A stretch of DNA of 64,000 nt from Gammaproteobacteria bacterium (GCA_021773215.1 JAJFKM010000025.1:36161-100160); one strand, 5' to 3'; positions 43,053-55,375 are shown, counted from the first letter of the stretch. Numbers and translations: made by a program. The notes: generated by a model from the letters alone, not told the origin.

Positions 43053-43472
43053 ATGGAACTTAAAGGCTCTAAAACCGAAGAAAATTTAAAAGCTGCATTT
43101 GCTGGTGAATCACAAGCAAACCGACGTTATCTTTATTTCGCACAAAAAGCAGACGTAGAAGGTTTTAATGATGTTTCTGCAGTTTTTAGATCGACTGCTG
43201 AAGGTGAGACTGGCCATGCGCATGGGCATCTGGAATATCTTGAGGCTGTAGGTGACCCAGCTACTGGAGAGCCTATTGGAAGCACAGATCTTAACCTCAA
43301 AGCTGCTATTGCTGGTGAAACGCATGAGTACACTGATATGTATCCAGGCATGGCTAAGTCAGCACGCGAGGAAGGCTTTGATGAGATTGCGGATTGGTTT
43401 GAAACCTTGGCAAAGGCAGAACGTTCTCATGCAAATCGTTTTACCAAAGCATTAGATAATCTCGGTTCATAA
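43053..43472 (+). CDS. Rubrerythrin, short form without rubredoxin domain
   Basis: Rubrerythrins are ferritin-like di-iron proteins that reduce hydrogen peroxide. The 139-residue protein is the four-helix domain only: [60 protein letters not shown] and [16 protein letters not shown] carry the Glu and His iron ligands. The usual C-terminal rubredoxin Cys-x2-Cys pairs are missing, so electrons must come from another protein; the Fe-S protein encoded next is a candidate. Start is secured by GGAGG at 6-nt spacing. A hairpin follows the stop. Confidence 0.95.
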   Translation: MELKGSKTEENLKAAFAGESQANRRYLYFAQKADVEGFNDVSAVFRSTAEGETGHAHGHLEYLEAVGDPATGEPIGSTDLNLKAAIAGETHEYTDMYPGMAKSAREEGFDEIADWFETLAKAERSHANRFTKALDNLGS

Positions 43473-43498
43473 TTACCAAATATGTTATTTGCTTAATT

Positions 43499-43518
43499 GA
43501 GCCGGTTTATGCCGGCTC
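43499..43518 (+). terminator. Intercistronic hairpin after rubrerythrin
   Basis: GAGCCGG (43499-43505), loop TTTATG, CCGGCTC (43512-43518), followed by GATTATTTC. The T-run is broken, so it probably acts as a partial terminator or mRNA-stabilising hairpin that lets rubrerythrin be made in excess of the downstream proteins. Confidence 0.5.
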
Positions 43519-43554
43519 GATTATTTCTTCCGCTTTAACTTGAATTGTTAGCAT

Positions 43555-44895
43555 ATGAATGAAGGACGCGAAGGTAGTCTTGAGGCACCAACCAGACATC
43601 CCATTGATTGGAAATCTGGTGAGTTTTATGATGAGTCCACATTGTTTGATGAGCTTGAGCGTGTCTATGACATTTGTCATGGTTGTCGACGCTGCGTTAG
43701 TTTGTGTAATTCATTTCCCACGTTATTTGATCTGGTTGACGAATCAGACACGTTTGAAGTTGATGGGGTAAAGAAAGAGGATTATTGGGATGTTGTTGAT
43801 CACTGTTACTTATGTGATCTGTGCTATCTAACAAAGTGTCCTTATGTTCCACCACATGAATGGAATGTAGATTTCCCTCATTTAATGTTGCGTGCAAAGG
43901 CACTAAAATTTAAAAAGGGCGATGTGAAATTACGTGACAAAATTTTAACATCGACTGATACGGTTGGTTCGCTCGCAGGTATTCCAATAATAGCCCAAAC
44001 AGTAAATACGGCTAATTCAATAAAACCTGTGCGTAAGGTAATGGAAAAAACGATCGGTATACATGCCGATGCTGTTTTACCAGATTTCCACAGTAATTCA
44101 TTACGCAAACGATATGGAAAACTGGAACATTCCGTTGTAAACGTTGAAGCAACGGATAAAACCAAGGGGAAAGTGGCCGTATTTGTAACGTGTTACGGCA
44201 ACCGGAATGAACCTGATGTTGTTGAAGACCTCATCGCAATATTAAGACATAACAAATTAGAAGTTCGATTAGTAGAACAAGAAAAATGTTGTGGCATGCC
44301 GAAAATGGAATTGGGTGATTTGGAATCGGTCGAAAAGCTGAAAGACTTTAATATCCCACAATTGATGAAGGTGGTGGAACAGGGCTACGATATTATTGCG
44401 CCAATTCCTTCATGTGTATTAATGTTTAAACAAGAATTACCCTTATTATTTCCAGATGATGAAGCTGTGCAGACAGTTCAACATGCTTTTTACGATCCAT
44501 TTGAGTATCTGATGCTGCGCAATAAAGATAATAAATTAAATAAAGAGTTTAAAAATAAGCTTGGCAAGGTGGCTTATCATGTTCCTTGTCATCAGCGTGT
44601 CCAGAAGATTGGGCCAAAGACCAAAGAAGTGTTAGAGCTTGTGCCGGAGACTGATATTACTTTGATAGAGCGCTGTTCTGGTCATGATGGAACCTATGCA
44701 GTTAAAACTGAATACCATGAAGTCTCAATGAAGATATGCAAGCCTGTAACAAATAAGATCAAGGAAGCTGAACTAGACCATTATATAAGTGATTGCCCCA
44801 TGGCAGGACATCAAATTGACAATGGGATGGACGAAGATTCTGAAATGAGAGCAGAAAGCCCTTTCTCATTATTAAGACAGGCTTATGGAATTTGA
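43555..44895 (+). CDS. GlpC/HdrD-like iron-sulfur oxidoreductase with CCG domain
   Basis: The 446-residue protein has two N-terminal [4Fe-4S] motifs, CHGCRRCVSLC (about residues 41-51) and CYLCDLCYLTKCP (about 84-96), then two CCG-type halves: QEKCCGMPKME in the first and a modified ERCSGHDGTYAV in the second. This layout is shared by GlpC and HdrD, which pass electrons from dehydrogenases. Position between rubrerythrin and DUF3501 is a recurrent arrangement in proteobacteria, as I recall. The likely job is electron supply to rubrerythrin, by inference. Confidence 0.88.
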   Translation: MNEGREGSLEAPTRHPIDWKSGEFYDESTLFDELERVYDICHGCRRCVSLCNSFPTLFDLVDESDTFEVDGVKKEDYWDVVDHCYLCDLCYLTKCPYVPPHEWNVDFPHLMLRAKALKFKKGDVKLRDKILTSTDTVGSLAGIPIIAQTVNTANSIKPVRKVMEKTIGIHADAVLPDFHSNSLRKRYGKLEHSVVNVEATDKTKGKVAVFVTCYGNRNEPDVVEDLIAILRHNKLEVRLVEQEKCCGMPKMELGDLESVEKLKDFNIPQLMKVVEQGYDIIAPIPSCVLMFKQELPLLFPDDEAVQTVQHAFYDPFEYLMLRNKDNKLNKEFKNKLGKVAYHVPCHQRVQKIGPKTKEVLELVPETDITLIERCSGHDGTYAVKTEYHEVSMKICKPVTNKIKEAELDHYISDCPMAGHQIDNGMDEDSEMRAESPFSLLRQAYGI

Positions 44896-44896
44896 T

Positions 44897-45481
44897 ATGC
44901 AAAAATTAACACGTGACGATCTGTATTCTTTAGAAAAATACGCAGAAGTGCGGTCAGCATTCCGTACTCAGGTAATGGAACATAAAAAGAACCGTCAATT
45001 AGCAATCGGACCAAACGTAACGCTCTATTTCGAAGATCGCACTGTAATGCATTATCAAATTCAGGAAATTTTACGTGCAGAACGTGTCTTTGAAGTAGAA
45101 GGAATTGAGGAAGAATTAGAAACGTATAATTTAATGATTCCTGACGGCACAAACTGGAAGGCGACATTTATGATCGAATTTGTTGAGGAAGCTGAACGAC
45201 GTGTGGCTTTGTCCAATATGATAGGTATTGAAACTCAGGTTTGGGTAAAAGTTGATGGTTTTGATGAGGTGATTCCTATTTCAGATGAAGACCTTGAACG
45301 AGATAATGAAAACAAAACTTCTTCTGTGCACTTTATGCGATTTGAATTTAGCCCTGAAATGGTAGCTGCATTAAAGCAGGGCAGCCGCTTATCAGCTGGT
45401 ATACATCACCCTGCGTATGATCACACCATTGACTCAGTGCCACAACATATCCGTGATTCGCTAGTTTCCGATCTAGATTAA
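44897..45481 (+). CDS. DUF3501 family protein
   Basis: The 194-residue protein begins MQKLTRDDLYSLEKYAEVR and contains YFEDRTVMHYQIQEILRAER, LIPDGTNWKATFMIEF-like segments and VHFMRFEFSPEMVAALKQGS, which I recognise as DUF3501. Function is not known; the family occurs with rubrerythrin and GlpC-like genes. The frame opens at 44885, but the ATG at 44897 lies 1 nt after the upstream stop (TGATATG) and is the better start. It is probably the last gene of the operon. Confidence 0.85.
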   Translation: MQKLTRDDLYSLEKYAEVRSAFRTQVMEHKKNRQLAIGPNVTLYFEDRTVMHYQIQEILRAERVFEVEGIEEELETYNLMIPDGTNWKATFMIEFVEEAERRVALSNMIGIETQVWVKVDGFDEVIPISDEDLERDNENKTSSVHFMRFEFSPEMVAALKQGSRLSAGIHHPAYDHTIDSVPQHIRDSLVSDLD

Positions 45482-45494
45482 ACATTAAACTTCC

Positions 45495-45520
45495 TTATAC
45501 TCATTTCAACAGAGTATAAT
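45495..45520 (+). promoter_or_regulatory. Palindrome overlapping a TATAAT upstream of parE
   Basis: TTATACTC (45495-45502) and GAGTATAA (45512-45519) are perfect inverted repeats with a 9-nt spacer; the right arm forms an exact TATAAT (45515-45520), about 70 nt before parE. It may be a promoter with an overlapping operator, or an AT-rich terminator of the DUF3501 transcript. No T-run follows, which favours the first. Confidence 0.4.
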
Positions 45521-45582
45521 CTGCCAACCAATATCGATGCGTATTCGATATTCCCCTGCAAATAAAAATAATAGCGAGATAA

Positions 45583-47665
<2,083 letters not shown>

Positions 47666-47829
47666 GATCTTGCTCCTGCTTAGTAAGTATTGAGCAATGA
47701 TCGAACAAGTAGATTAAATAGAAGTGACAATTAAATTATCATTTAATGTCAGAAGTTAAAGTAGAACAATAAATATAAAAAAAACAATCAGTTAAATATA
47801 ATATCTAATGTTAATTAGAGGAAATTTCA

Positions 47830-50088
47830 ATGCCTGATTCAATGAGTTTTGACTTCGAGCAAAACGAACAGCGGCCACTACAGGAGTTTACCGAGAAAGC
47901 ATATCTCGATTATTCCATGTATGTCATTCTTGACCGTGCCTTACCGCATATCGGCGATGGTCTGAAACCAGTGCAACGTCGAATTATCTATGCCATGTCA
48001 GAGCTGGGCTTAAAGTCATCGGCAAAATACAAGAAATCTGCTCGAACGATTGGTGATGTGCTCGGCAAATTCCACCCACACGGTGATTCAGCCTGTTATG
48101 AAGCCATGGTCTTAATGGCTCAGGATTTTTCCTATCGCTATCCACTAGTCGATGGCCAGGGTAATTGGGGCTCGATGGATGATCCTAAATCCTTTGCTGC
48201 AATGCGTTATACAGAATCAAAATTAACACCCTATTCAGATGTATTGTTGAGTGAAGTCTCCCAAGGTACGGTTGACTGGGTGCCTAATTTCGATGGCACA
48301 TTAGAAGAACCTAAGATATTACCCGCTCGCTTACCAAATATTTTACTCAATGGCACCACAGGAATTGCCGTTGGTATGGCGACAGATATTCCACCGCACA
48401 ACCTGAAAGAGGTCGCCAGTGCCTGTATCCGCTTATTAGAATCACCAAAGAGCACGGTAAAAGAGCTATGCGAACATATTAAAGGTCCTGATTATCCAAC
48501 TCATGCCGAGATCATTACGCCTAAATCAGCCATTCAAGAAATCTACGAAACGGGTAATGGCTCAATTAAAATGCGCGCCATCTGGGAAAAGGAAGACGGT
48601 AATATTGTCATAACGGCACTACCACATCAGAGTTCTGGCAGTAAGATTCTTGAGCAAATTGCAACGCAGATGCAGGCCAAGAAACTACCCATGCTGGAAG
48701 ACTTGCGCGATGAATCCGACCATGAAAATCCGGTCAGACTCATCCTGATACCACGCTCCAACCGAATTAATCTTGATGAATTGATGTTGCATCTCTACGC
48801 AACAACAGACCTTGAGCGCAGCTATCGCGTGAATCTCAACATTATCGGACTCAATGGCCGTCCTCAGGTAAAAGACTTGAGAGTTGTATTGAAGGAGTGG
48901 CTGGAATATAGGACTGAAACCGTTCGTAAGAGATTGCAGTTTCGACTGGATAAAGTGCTTGCCCAGATTCATGTTCTTGAAGGTTTAATGATTGCTTATT
49001 TGAATATTGATGAAGTGATTAAGATCATCAGAGAAGAAGATAAGCCTAAAGCAGTTTTGATGAAGCGGTTTAAATTGAGTGACATTCAAGCAGACGCAGT
49101 ACTTGATTTGAAGTTACGTAAATTAGCCAAATTGGAAGAGATCAAGATTAAAGGTGAGCTGGATGAACTCAGCGATGAGCGTAAACAACTTGATACTACC
49201 TTAGGTTCTAGCCAACGATTGAAAACTTTAGTTCGTAAAGAGATCGAAGCAGATGCCGCAGAATATGGCGATGAACGAAAATCACCTTTAAAAGAAGGTG
49301 TAGAAGCAAAAGCGATTGATGAAACCAGTCTTGTTCCGACAGAACCGGTCACCATCATACTTTCAGATAAAGGGTGGGTTCGTGCTGCAAAAGGTCACGA
49401 AGTCGATCCGGAATCATTGAATTATAAGAGTGGTGATAGCTACAAGCAGGCAAGCCTCGGTAGAAGCAATCAGTCTGCAGTATTTCTTGACTCAAGTGGT
49501 CGCTGTTATTCATTGCCGGCACACTCATTACCATCGGCACGCAGTTTAGGTGAACCAATATCAGCTCGTCTAACACCACCTGATGGCGTGACATTTGAAG
49601 GTGTGATGGCTGGCGAACCAGAATCTGTTTACCTCGTTGCATCGGATGCGGGTTATGGGTTTATGCTTAAGCTTGAAGACGTCTATACAAAAAATAGAAA
49701 TGGTAAAGCGGTTATTTCGGTGCCGAATGGTGCAAATGTATTAGCGCCAAGCAAAGTGAATGATATAGAAAATGATTGGGTAGCCGCAGTCAGTTCAATA
49801 GGTCGTATGTTGATGTTTCCTATCAGTGAATTGACTTTGTTAACCAAAGGTAAAGGCCTGAAGATAATTCAAATACCACCAGCTAAACTAAAAACTCGAG
49901 AAGAATATGTTGTCGCCATGACGACTATGGCTGAAACGGATAATTTACTTATCTACGCAGGCAAGAAACACATGACAATGAAGTCTGCCGATCAGGAATA
50001 CTATATCGGAGAACGTGGACGAAGAGGAAACATGCTTCCTCGTGGCTATAGAAATGTAAACAGCATTAAAGCTGAGCCAAAGGGCTAG
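47830..50088 (+). CDS. parC: DNA topoisomerase IV subunit A ParC
   Basis: ParC is the DNA cleavage subunit of topoisomerase IV. The 752-residue protein has [57 protein letters not shown] (QRDR region) and the catalytic Tyr in [17 protein letters not shown]. The C-terminal DNA-wrapping domain includes [20 protein letters not shown] and [19 protein letters not shown]. The Ser-position of the quinolone region is GDSACYE. Separated from parE by about 350 bp. Confidence 0.98.
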   Translation: MPDSMSFDFEQNEQRPLQEFTEKAYLDYSMYVILDRALPHIGDGLKPVQRRIIYAMSELGLKSSAKYKKSARTIGDVLGKFHPHGDSACYEAMVLMAQDFSYRYPLVDGQGNWGSMDDPKSFAAMRYTESKLTPYSDVLLSEVSQGTVDWVPNFDGTLEEPKILPARLPNILLNGTTGIAVGMATDIPPHNLKEVASACIRLLESPKSTVKELCEHIKGPDYPTHAEIITPKSAIQEIYETGNGSIKMRAIWEKEDGNIVITALPHQSSGSKILEQIATQMQAKKLPMLEDLRDESDHENPVRLILIPRSNRINLDELMLHLYATTDLERSYRVNLNIIGLNGRPQVKDLRVVLKEWLEYRTETVRKRLQFRLDKVLAQIHVLEGLMIAYLNIDEVIKIIREEDKPKAVLMKRFKLSDIQADAVLDLKLRKLAKLEEIKIKGELDELSDERKQLDTTLGSSQRLKTLVRKEIEADAAEYGDERKSPLKEGVEAKAIDETSLVPTEPVTIILSDKGWVRAAKGHEVDPESLNYKSGDSYKQASLGRSNQSAVFLDSSGRCYSLPAHSLPSARSLGEPISARLTPPDGVTFEGVMAGEPESVYLVASDAGYGFMLKLEDVYTKNRNGKAVISVPNGANVLAPSKVNDIENDWVAAVSSIGRMLMFPISELTLLTKGKGLKIIQIPPAKLKTREEYVVAMTTMAETDNLLIYAGKKHMTMKSADQEYYIGERGRRGNMLPRGYRNVNSIKAEPKG

Positions 50089-50184
50089 AAATAATCGAAG
50101 CTTTTTTGTGATGTGAATTGTAGCTCTGATTTCTCGGCTCGGAGTTGCCTGTAGCTTAGTAATAAATTATGGAGTAAATATACT

Positions 50185-51171
50185 ATGAGTACTTTTCCTG
50201 CCCTATGGGTAGATATGGAAAACGAAGAAACGATTGCCACTGTAAAAGAAACCGAACTTACACAGCTCTCTAATGAGGGTGTCTTGGTAGAAGTTGACTA
50301 TTCTGGTATTAACTATAAAGACGCCTTAGCGATTACAGGAAAGGGAAAAATTCTACGTGAATTCCCTTTTATTCCTGGCATTGATTTTTCCGGTCGGGTT
50401 GTAGAATCAAATAACGAACGTTGGAGCAAAGGGGACGAAGTGGTCCTCACTGGCTGGGGGGTAGGCGAACGTCACTTTGGTGGCTACTCTCGATACGCAA
50501 GAGTAAAACCAGAATGGTTAGTCAGCAAACCAGAGGGGTTAAGTAGCGAACAGGCAATGACTGTGGGTACTGCTGGATTAACTGCAGCTCTGTGTGTTCA
50601 GGATTTACTTGATTCAGGGCTAAAACCTGAAGGTGGCGGCACCGTGGTTGTTAGCGGTGCAAGTGGTGGTGTTGGCAGCTTTGCAATTGCCTTGCTGTCG
50701 GCAATCGGTTTTGATGTTACAGCAATCAGTTCCAAGAAAAGTAACGATTATCTGTTGGGCTTGGGTGCGACTAAGGTTTTATCTTTGGAAGAGATGAGCG
50801 CTCCACCTCAGGCACTTGAGAAACAACGCTTTGTCGGTGCGGTTGATACTGTCGGCAATCTGGTATTAGCGCGGATACTGGCAGAAATGTTTTACGGTGC
50901 CACAGTTACTTGTTGCGGACTAGCCAGTGGTCCACAGCTACCTAGTACTGTCCTGCCTTTCATATTGCGTGGTGTGCGTCTTCACGGGATAGATTCGGTA
51001 ATGTGTCCCGTAGAGAAGCGACAACAAGCATGGGATTTAATTGCCAAATATATAAAACCTGAATTAATTAAAAGTATTCATGCCGGTACAATCAGTTTGA
51101 CCGAGCTACCTGAAGTAGCTGAATCCATTATTGAGAGTAAGCATCGTGGGCGATACATCGTAAAGCTGTAA
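50185..51171 (+). CDS. acuI: Acrylyl-CoA reductase AcuI/YhdH (MDR superfamily)
   Basis: AcuI reduces acrylyl-CoA to propionyl-CoA with NADPH, detoxifying acrylate from DMSP or 3-hydroxypropionate. The 328-residue protein has SGINYKDALAITGKGKILRE then FPFIPGIDFSGRVVES, GDEVVLTGWGVGERHFGGYS and the nucleotide motif VVVSGASGGVGSFAIALLSA, all as in YhdH/AcuI. No zinc-ligand set of alcohol dehydrogenases is present. The propionyl-CoA synthetase gene follows after 62 bp on the same strand, consistent with a joint role in C3 acid metabolism. Confidence 0.93.
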   Translation: MSTFPALWVDMENEETIATVKETELTQLSNEGVLVEVDYSGINYKDALAITGKGKILREFPFIPGIDFSGRVVESNNERWSKGDEVVLTGWGVGERHFGGYSRYARVKPEWLVSKPEGLSSEQAMTVGTAGLTAALCVQDLLDSGLKPEGGGTVVVSGASGGVGSFAIALLSAIGFDVTAISSKKSNDYLLGLGATKVLSLEEMSAPPQALEKQRFVGAVDTVGNLVLARILAEMFYGATVTCCGLASGPQLPSTVLPFILRGVRLHGIDSVMCPVEKRQQAWDLIAKYIKPELIKSIHAGTISLTELPEVAESIIESKHRGRYIVKL

Positions 51172-51233
51172 TGCAGATTCAGAATGCATCCAAACCCATC
51201 AATTTATAGACAAATCAGTATAGCGACGTAAAT

Positions 51234-53153
51234 ATGAACGATAAATATGAAGAAATTTATAACCGCTCAATAAAAGATCCGGATGGCTTTTGGGGCGAAG
51301 CTGCCGAAGATATAACCTGGGAAAAGCGCTGGGATACAGTCCTAAATGCTGAAAACCCACCTTTTTATCGTTGGTTCAAAGGGGGACTACTAAATACCTG
51401 TTACAACGCCGTCGATCGCCATGTTGACGATGGTTATGGTGAGCAAGATGCAATTATTTACGATAGTCCTGTAACCGGTGGTTATAAGCAAAAAATAACC
51501 TATAGCGAGTTGCAGGATCAAGTTGCACGTTTGGCAGGCGCCATCAGTACTCTGGGTGTTAACAAAGGCGACACCGTTATCATTTACATGCCCATGATCC
51601 CTGAGGCGATAATGGCGATGCTTGCCTGCGCCAGAATTGGTGCAATACACGCGGTTGTATTCGGCGGCTTCGCCCCAAAGGAACTGTCCGAGCGTATCGA
51701 TGATTGCAAACCCAAATTGGTTTTGACAGCATCGTGTGGCGTCGAGCCAAACCGTACTATTGATTACAAAGCAATGCTTGATGGTGCTTTGGGCATCGCC
51801 ACTCACAAAGTCCCCAACAGTGTGATTTTACAGCGCAAACAACAATACAGTGCCTTGGTCTCAACCACAGATCATGATTGGGCTGAAATAACTAAAGCAG
51901 CACATGCTATTCCTTGTGTGATGGTCGAATCGGACCACCCGCTTTATATTTTGTATACCTCCGGAACCACCGGACAGCCGAAAGGAATCGTCCGCGATCA
52001 TGGCGGTCATACTGTTGCGCTACGTTGGACGATGGATAATTTTTATAATGTTAAACCAGGAGAGGTCTACTGGGCGGCTTCCGACATTGGCTGGGTTGTC
52101 GGTCATTCTTATATTGTTTATGCCCCGTTACTTAACCGTAACACGACCGTTGTATTTGAGGGTAAGCCTGTAGGCATGCCTGATGCGGGTACCTTCTGGC
52201 GTGTTATCAATGAATACAATGTCAAAACACTATTTACTGCCCCCACCGCATTGCGGGCTATCAAGAAAGAGGATGCCAATGGCGAACTTACTAAAAAGTA
52301 TGATTTGACCTGCCTGAAAGCCTTATTTCTCGCTGGCGAGCGATGCGATCCGGATACCATCCACTGGGCCAGAGAACATTTGCACTGCGACGTCGTTGAT
52401 CACTGGTGGCAAACCGAGACTGGTTGGGTTATTGCCGGAAACCCTTTGGGGATAAAAAACTTTCCGATCAAACTGGGTTCATCGACAAAACCGATACCCG
52501 GTTATGATATCCAAATACTCAATGATCAGGGAGAACAGGTTCCTCCGAATGAACTTGGTAATATTGTCGTAAAGAATCCGTTACCTCCAGGCACAATGCT
52601 AACGCTGTGGGGAAGTGACGAACGTTTTAAGCAGACCTATATGGATCGTTTCCCCGGTTACTATCTTTCCGGTGACTCCGGCATGATTGATGAAGATGGT
52701 TATGTTCACATAATGAGTCGTATCGATGATGTTATTAATGTTGCTGGGCACAGACTGTCAACGGGTGCCATGGAAGAAGTGCTTAGCGGCCATAAGGATG
52801 TCGCTGAAGCAGCTGTTTTTGGTGTAGAGGATGCGCTTAAAGGTGAAGTTCCTATGGGTTTAGTTGTTTTGAACTTGGGGGTTGAAACCGATATAGAAGA
52901 AGTCTGTGCAGAATTGATTCAGCGAGTCCGCAGCATAATTGGACCTGTTGCTGCATTTAAATCGGTATCGTCGATTTCTCGATTGCCCAAAACACGTTCT
53001 GGTAAAATTCTCCGAGGTACTATACGTAAAATAGCTAACGGAAAAGAATGGGCGATGCCTGCTACAATCGAAGATCCTGCAGTAATGACAGAGGTTATCG
53101 AAGGCTTATCTCGTATGGGTTACCCGTTATCCGATATTGATAAAGTGGTGTAA
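51234..53153 (+). CDS. prpE: Propionyl-CoA synthetase PrpE (AMP-forming)
   Basis: PrpE activates propionate (and perhaps acrylate or 3-hydroxypropionate) to the CoA thioester through an acyl-AMP. The 639-residue protein has the P-loop YTSGTTGQPKGIVRDHGGH, YWAASDIGWVVGHSYIVYAP, WWQTETGWVIAGNPLG, GYYLSGDSGMIDEDGYVHIM, and the C-terminal PKTRSGKILRGTIRKI containing the catalytic, acetylatable Lys. N-terminal FWGEAAEDITWEKRWDTVL is typical of PrpE rather than acetyl-CoA synthetase. It follows acuI; no prpBCD methylcitrate genes are present in the window. Confidence 0.93.
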   Translation: MNDKYEEIYNRSIKDPDGFWGEAAEDITWEKRWDTVLNAENPPFYRWFKGGLLNTCYNAVDRHVDDGYGEQDAIIYDSPVTGGYKQKITYSELQDQVARLAGAISTLGVNKGDTVIIYMPMIPEAIMAMLACARIGAIHAVVFGGFAPKELSERIDDCKPKLVLTASCGVEPNRTIDYKAMLDGALGIATHKVPNSVILQRKQQYSALVSTTDHDWAEITKAAHAIPCVMVESDHPLYILYTSGTTGQPKGIVRDHGGHTVALRWTMDNFYNVKPGEVYWAASDIGWVVGHSYIVYAPLLNRNTTVVFEGKPVGMPDAGTFWRVINEYNVKTLFTAPTALRAIKKEDANGELTKKYDLTCLKALFLAGERCDPDTIHWAREHLHCDVVDHWWQTETGWVIAGNPLGIKNFPIKLGSSTKPIPGYDIQILNDQGEQVPPNELGNIVVKNPLPPGTMLTLWGSDERFKQTYMDRFPGYYLSGDSGMIDEDGYVHIMSRIDDVINVAGHRLSTGAMEEVLSGHKDVAEAAVFGVEDALKGEVPMGLVVLNLGVETDIEEVCAELIQRVRSIIGPVAAFKSVSSISRLPKTRSGKILRGTIRKIANGKEWAMPATIEDPAVMTEVIEGLSRMGYPLSDIDKVV

Positions 53154-53452
53154 CAGGTCAAGCTCAACAACAGAATACATGTTATATAGACATCAATTTC
53201 AGCTAACGCCGAAGAAATAACAATATACTTACTCGCGATTATTAGGAATGTAAATAGTATAAAAATTGAACCGAGAGCATATATTACTGTGGCACATTGA
53301 ACGAGTTAGCTATGACATATGATATATTTCTTAATTAATGCCCGTTATTATGTTCAAATATCAATAGTGAATAGATATTCAACTATTTTAATAGAATTAT
53401 TAATTAATAGTTTAACTCCCTTATTTCATAACCTTGGGTTACACATAAGACC
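53154..53452. promoter_or_regulatory. AT-rich 299-bp region upstream of the PQQ gene with an inverted repeat
   Basis: No ORF is supported. At 53363-53387, AATAGT-GAATA-GA-TATTC-A-ACTATT forms an almost perfect palindrome, 65 bp before the quinoprotein start, a plausible operator. The region also holds short TTAAT repeats near 53385-53410. I see no clear terminator for prpE. Confidence 0.3.
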
Positions 53453-55324
53453 ATGAAAAATTATCATCTAGCGCAACTTCTAAAAATTACAATATTCACA
53501 TTTCTTATTTTCTCTTTGTCTGCATGTTCAGATAAAGACGAAGCTAAAAATTCTGCTGCTGAAGTTACAGAATCAAGTGTTCCTGCTGATGCAAAAGAAG
53601 CTTCGGTTGTGAGTAGCTCGGGTGAGAGTGACTCAGTTGACTGGGCAAAATACGGAAACAATTATGCTAACCACCGTTTCAGTGAATTGGATCAGATTAC
53701 AACCGAAAATGTGGATCAACTAGAACTAGCCTGGACTTATCAAACCGGTATTAAGAAAACGTTTCAAACAAGTCCTATCGTTGTTGATGGAGCCATGTTT
53801 ATTACGACACCATTGAATGATGTGATATCAATGGATGCGCTTACTGGCAAGGAGATTTGGCGTTATAAACATGATTTACAGGGCGATAAGTTTTGTTGTG
53901 GCCCTTCTAATCGTGGGCCTGCAGTTTCTGATGGAAAAGTATTTACCGTTACAATCGATGCTCGATTAATCGCATTGGATAAAAATACGGGTGAAAAATT
54001 GTGGGATGTACCTATCTCAGATCCAAATTCAGGTATCGATGAGGAAATGAATCCGATTACGAATATGGAAGAATTAAAGGGTGCCGTGATGACAGGCGCT
54101 TCTGGTCATAGCGCTAGTCTTGCCCCACAAGTTTATGATGGGAAGGTCTTTGTAGGGATTACCGGAGCCGGTTACGGTTTACATATGGAAGTTGAACAAG
54201 ACGGCAAACAAACACTGGCTGTAGGTGGTTTTGCCGGTGGTGGACATGGCTTACGCGGATACATGGTCGCCTATGATGTGAATACCGGCGAAGAAATTTG
54301 GCGCTGGTACAGCTCTTCCGAAGAAGATTGGGAAGGTGATTGGGTTGAAGCTTCATCAGGTGGCGAAAGTTTCAATCGCGATATAGAAAATGAAAAAGCT
54401 AACTACGAGAAATATAAAGATTCTTGGAAGTTAGGCGGTGGTTCTATTTGGACAACCCCCGCTTTAGATACAGAACTAGGTTTGCTTTATTTTGGCACAG
54501 GTAATCCATCACCACAGATGGAAGACTCAACTCGACCTGGTGATAGCCGGAACACGGTTAGTTTGGTCGCAGTCGATGTGAATACCGGTAAGCTTAAATG
54601 GGCCTATCAGCAAGTTCCTCACGATCGTTGGGGTTATGACGTTGCTAGTCCACCTGTATTAATCGATTTTATAAAAGACGGAAAAACAATCAAGGCAGTA
54701 TCTCAAGCGAGTAAAACAGGCTGGTTATTTGTTCATGATAGAGCAACCGGTGAATTATTATTACGATCGGACGCATTTGTGCCACAAGAAAATATATTCG
54801 CCAGACCAACAGAAGAGGGCGTGCGCATTGCGCCGAGTACCTTTGGCGCAACGACATGGTCACCAGCAGCGTATTATCCTGAATTAAATTCTATGTATAT
54901 TGCTGGCATCTATACAGTAGCTAAATTTTATTCTAAAAAATTGACACCTGAACCTGGTAAGCCATGGTCGAGCTTTACCTTCTTTAAGCCGACAACGGAT
55001 CCAACCTGGGGAAATATAACGTCAGTTGATCTCACCACCGGTAAAATCAAATGGGAAGTGAAAACTGATCAACCGATGGTCGGTGGAGTAATGGCAACGG
55101 CCGGTGGTTTACTTTTCGCTGGTGAAGGGAATGGAAATTTCAATGCCTATGAGGCAAAGACAGGTAAACAGCTTTGGCAACACAAGAGTCAGTACGGTGT
55201 AAATGCACCGCCGATCACTTACAAATTAAATGGTACGCAATATATCGCTGTAGCGTCAGGTGGCAGCGGCTTATTTAAATACGCAATGGGTGATGAGATA
55301 CTGGTCTTTAAACTCAAGCAATAA
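53453..55324 (+). CDS. PQQ-dependent dehydrogenase-like beta-propeller lipoprotein
   Basis: A lipobox (SLSAC, Cys near residue 25) makes this a lipoprotein. The rest is an eight-bladed PQQ propeller of the methanol/ethanol dehydrogenase type: DWAKYGNNYANHRFSELDQI, the adjacent Cys pair C148-C149 (DKFCCGPSNRGPAV), GLRGYMVAYDVNTGEEIWRW, GTGNPSPQ, MVGGVMATAGGLLFAGEGNG. In the position of the catalytic Asp (WDYAG in MxaF) this protein has W393-G394-Y395-D396, and the Ca-ligand Glu site looks like Gly. The enzyme may therefore be divergent or inactive as an alcohol dehydrogenase. A terminator follows. Confidence 0.8.
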   Translation: MKNYHLAQLLKITIFTFLIFSLSACSDKDEAKNSAAEVTESSVPADAKEASVVSSSGESDSVDWAKYGNNYANHRFSELDQITTENVDQLELAWTYQTGIKKTFQTSPIVVDGAMFITTPLNDVISMDALTGKEIWRYKHDLQGDKFCCGPSNRGPAVSDGKVFTVTIDARLIALDKNTGEKLWDVPISDPNSGIDEEMNPITNMEELKGAVMTGASGHSASLAPQVYDGKVFVGITGAGYGLHMEVEQDGKQTLAVGGFAGGGHGLRGYMVAYDVNTGEEIWRWYSSSEEDWEGDWVEASSGGESFNRDIENEKANYEKYKDSWKLGGGSIWTTPALDTELGLLYFGTGNPSPQMEDSTRPGDSRNTVSLVAVDVNTGKLKWAYQQVPHDRWGYDVASPPVLIDFIKDGKTIKAVSQASKTGWLFVHDRATGELLLRSDAFVPQENIFARPTEEGVRIAPSTFGATTWSPAAYYPELNSMYIAGIYTVAKFYSKKLTPEPGKPWSSFTFFKPTTDPTWGNITSVDLTTGKIKWEVKTDQPMVGGVMATAGGLLFAGEGNGNFNAYEAKTGKQLWQHKSQYGVNAPPITYKLNGTQYIAVASGGSGLFKYAMGDEILVFKLKQ

Positions 55325-55375
55325 TATTGTTATGGATATGCATAAACTGCATTAGCAGAGACATTAACTGGAAAT

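Noticed and set aside
53453-55324. XoxF or MxaF methanol dehydrogenase
   Set aside because: The protein is a lipoprotein, lacks the DYD/DYA motif, and no xoxG/J or mxa genes are adjacent.
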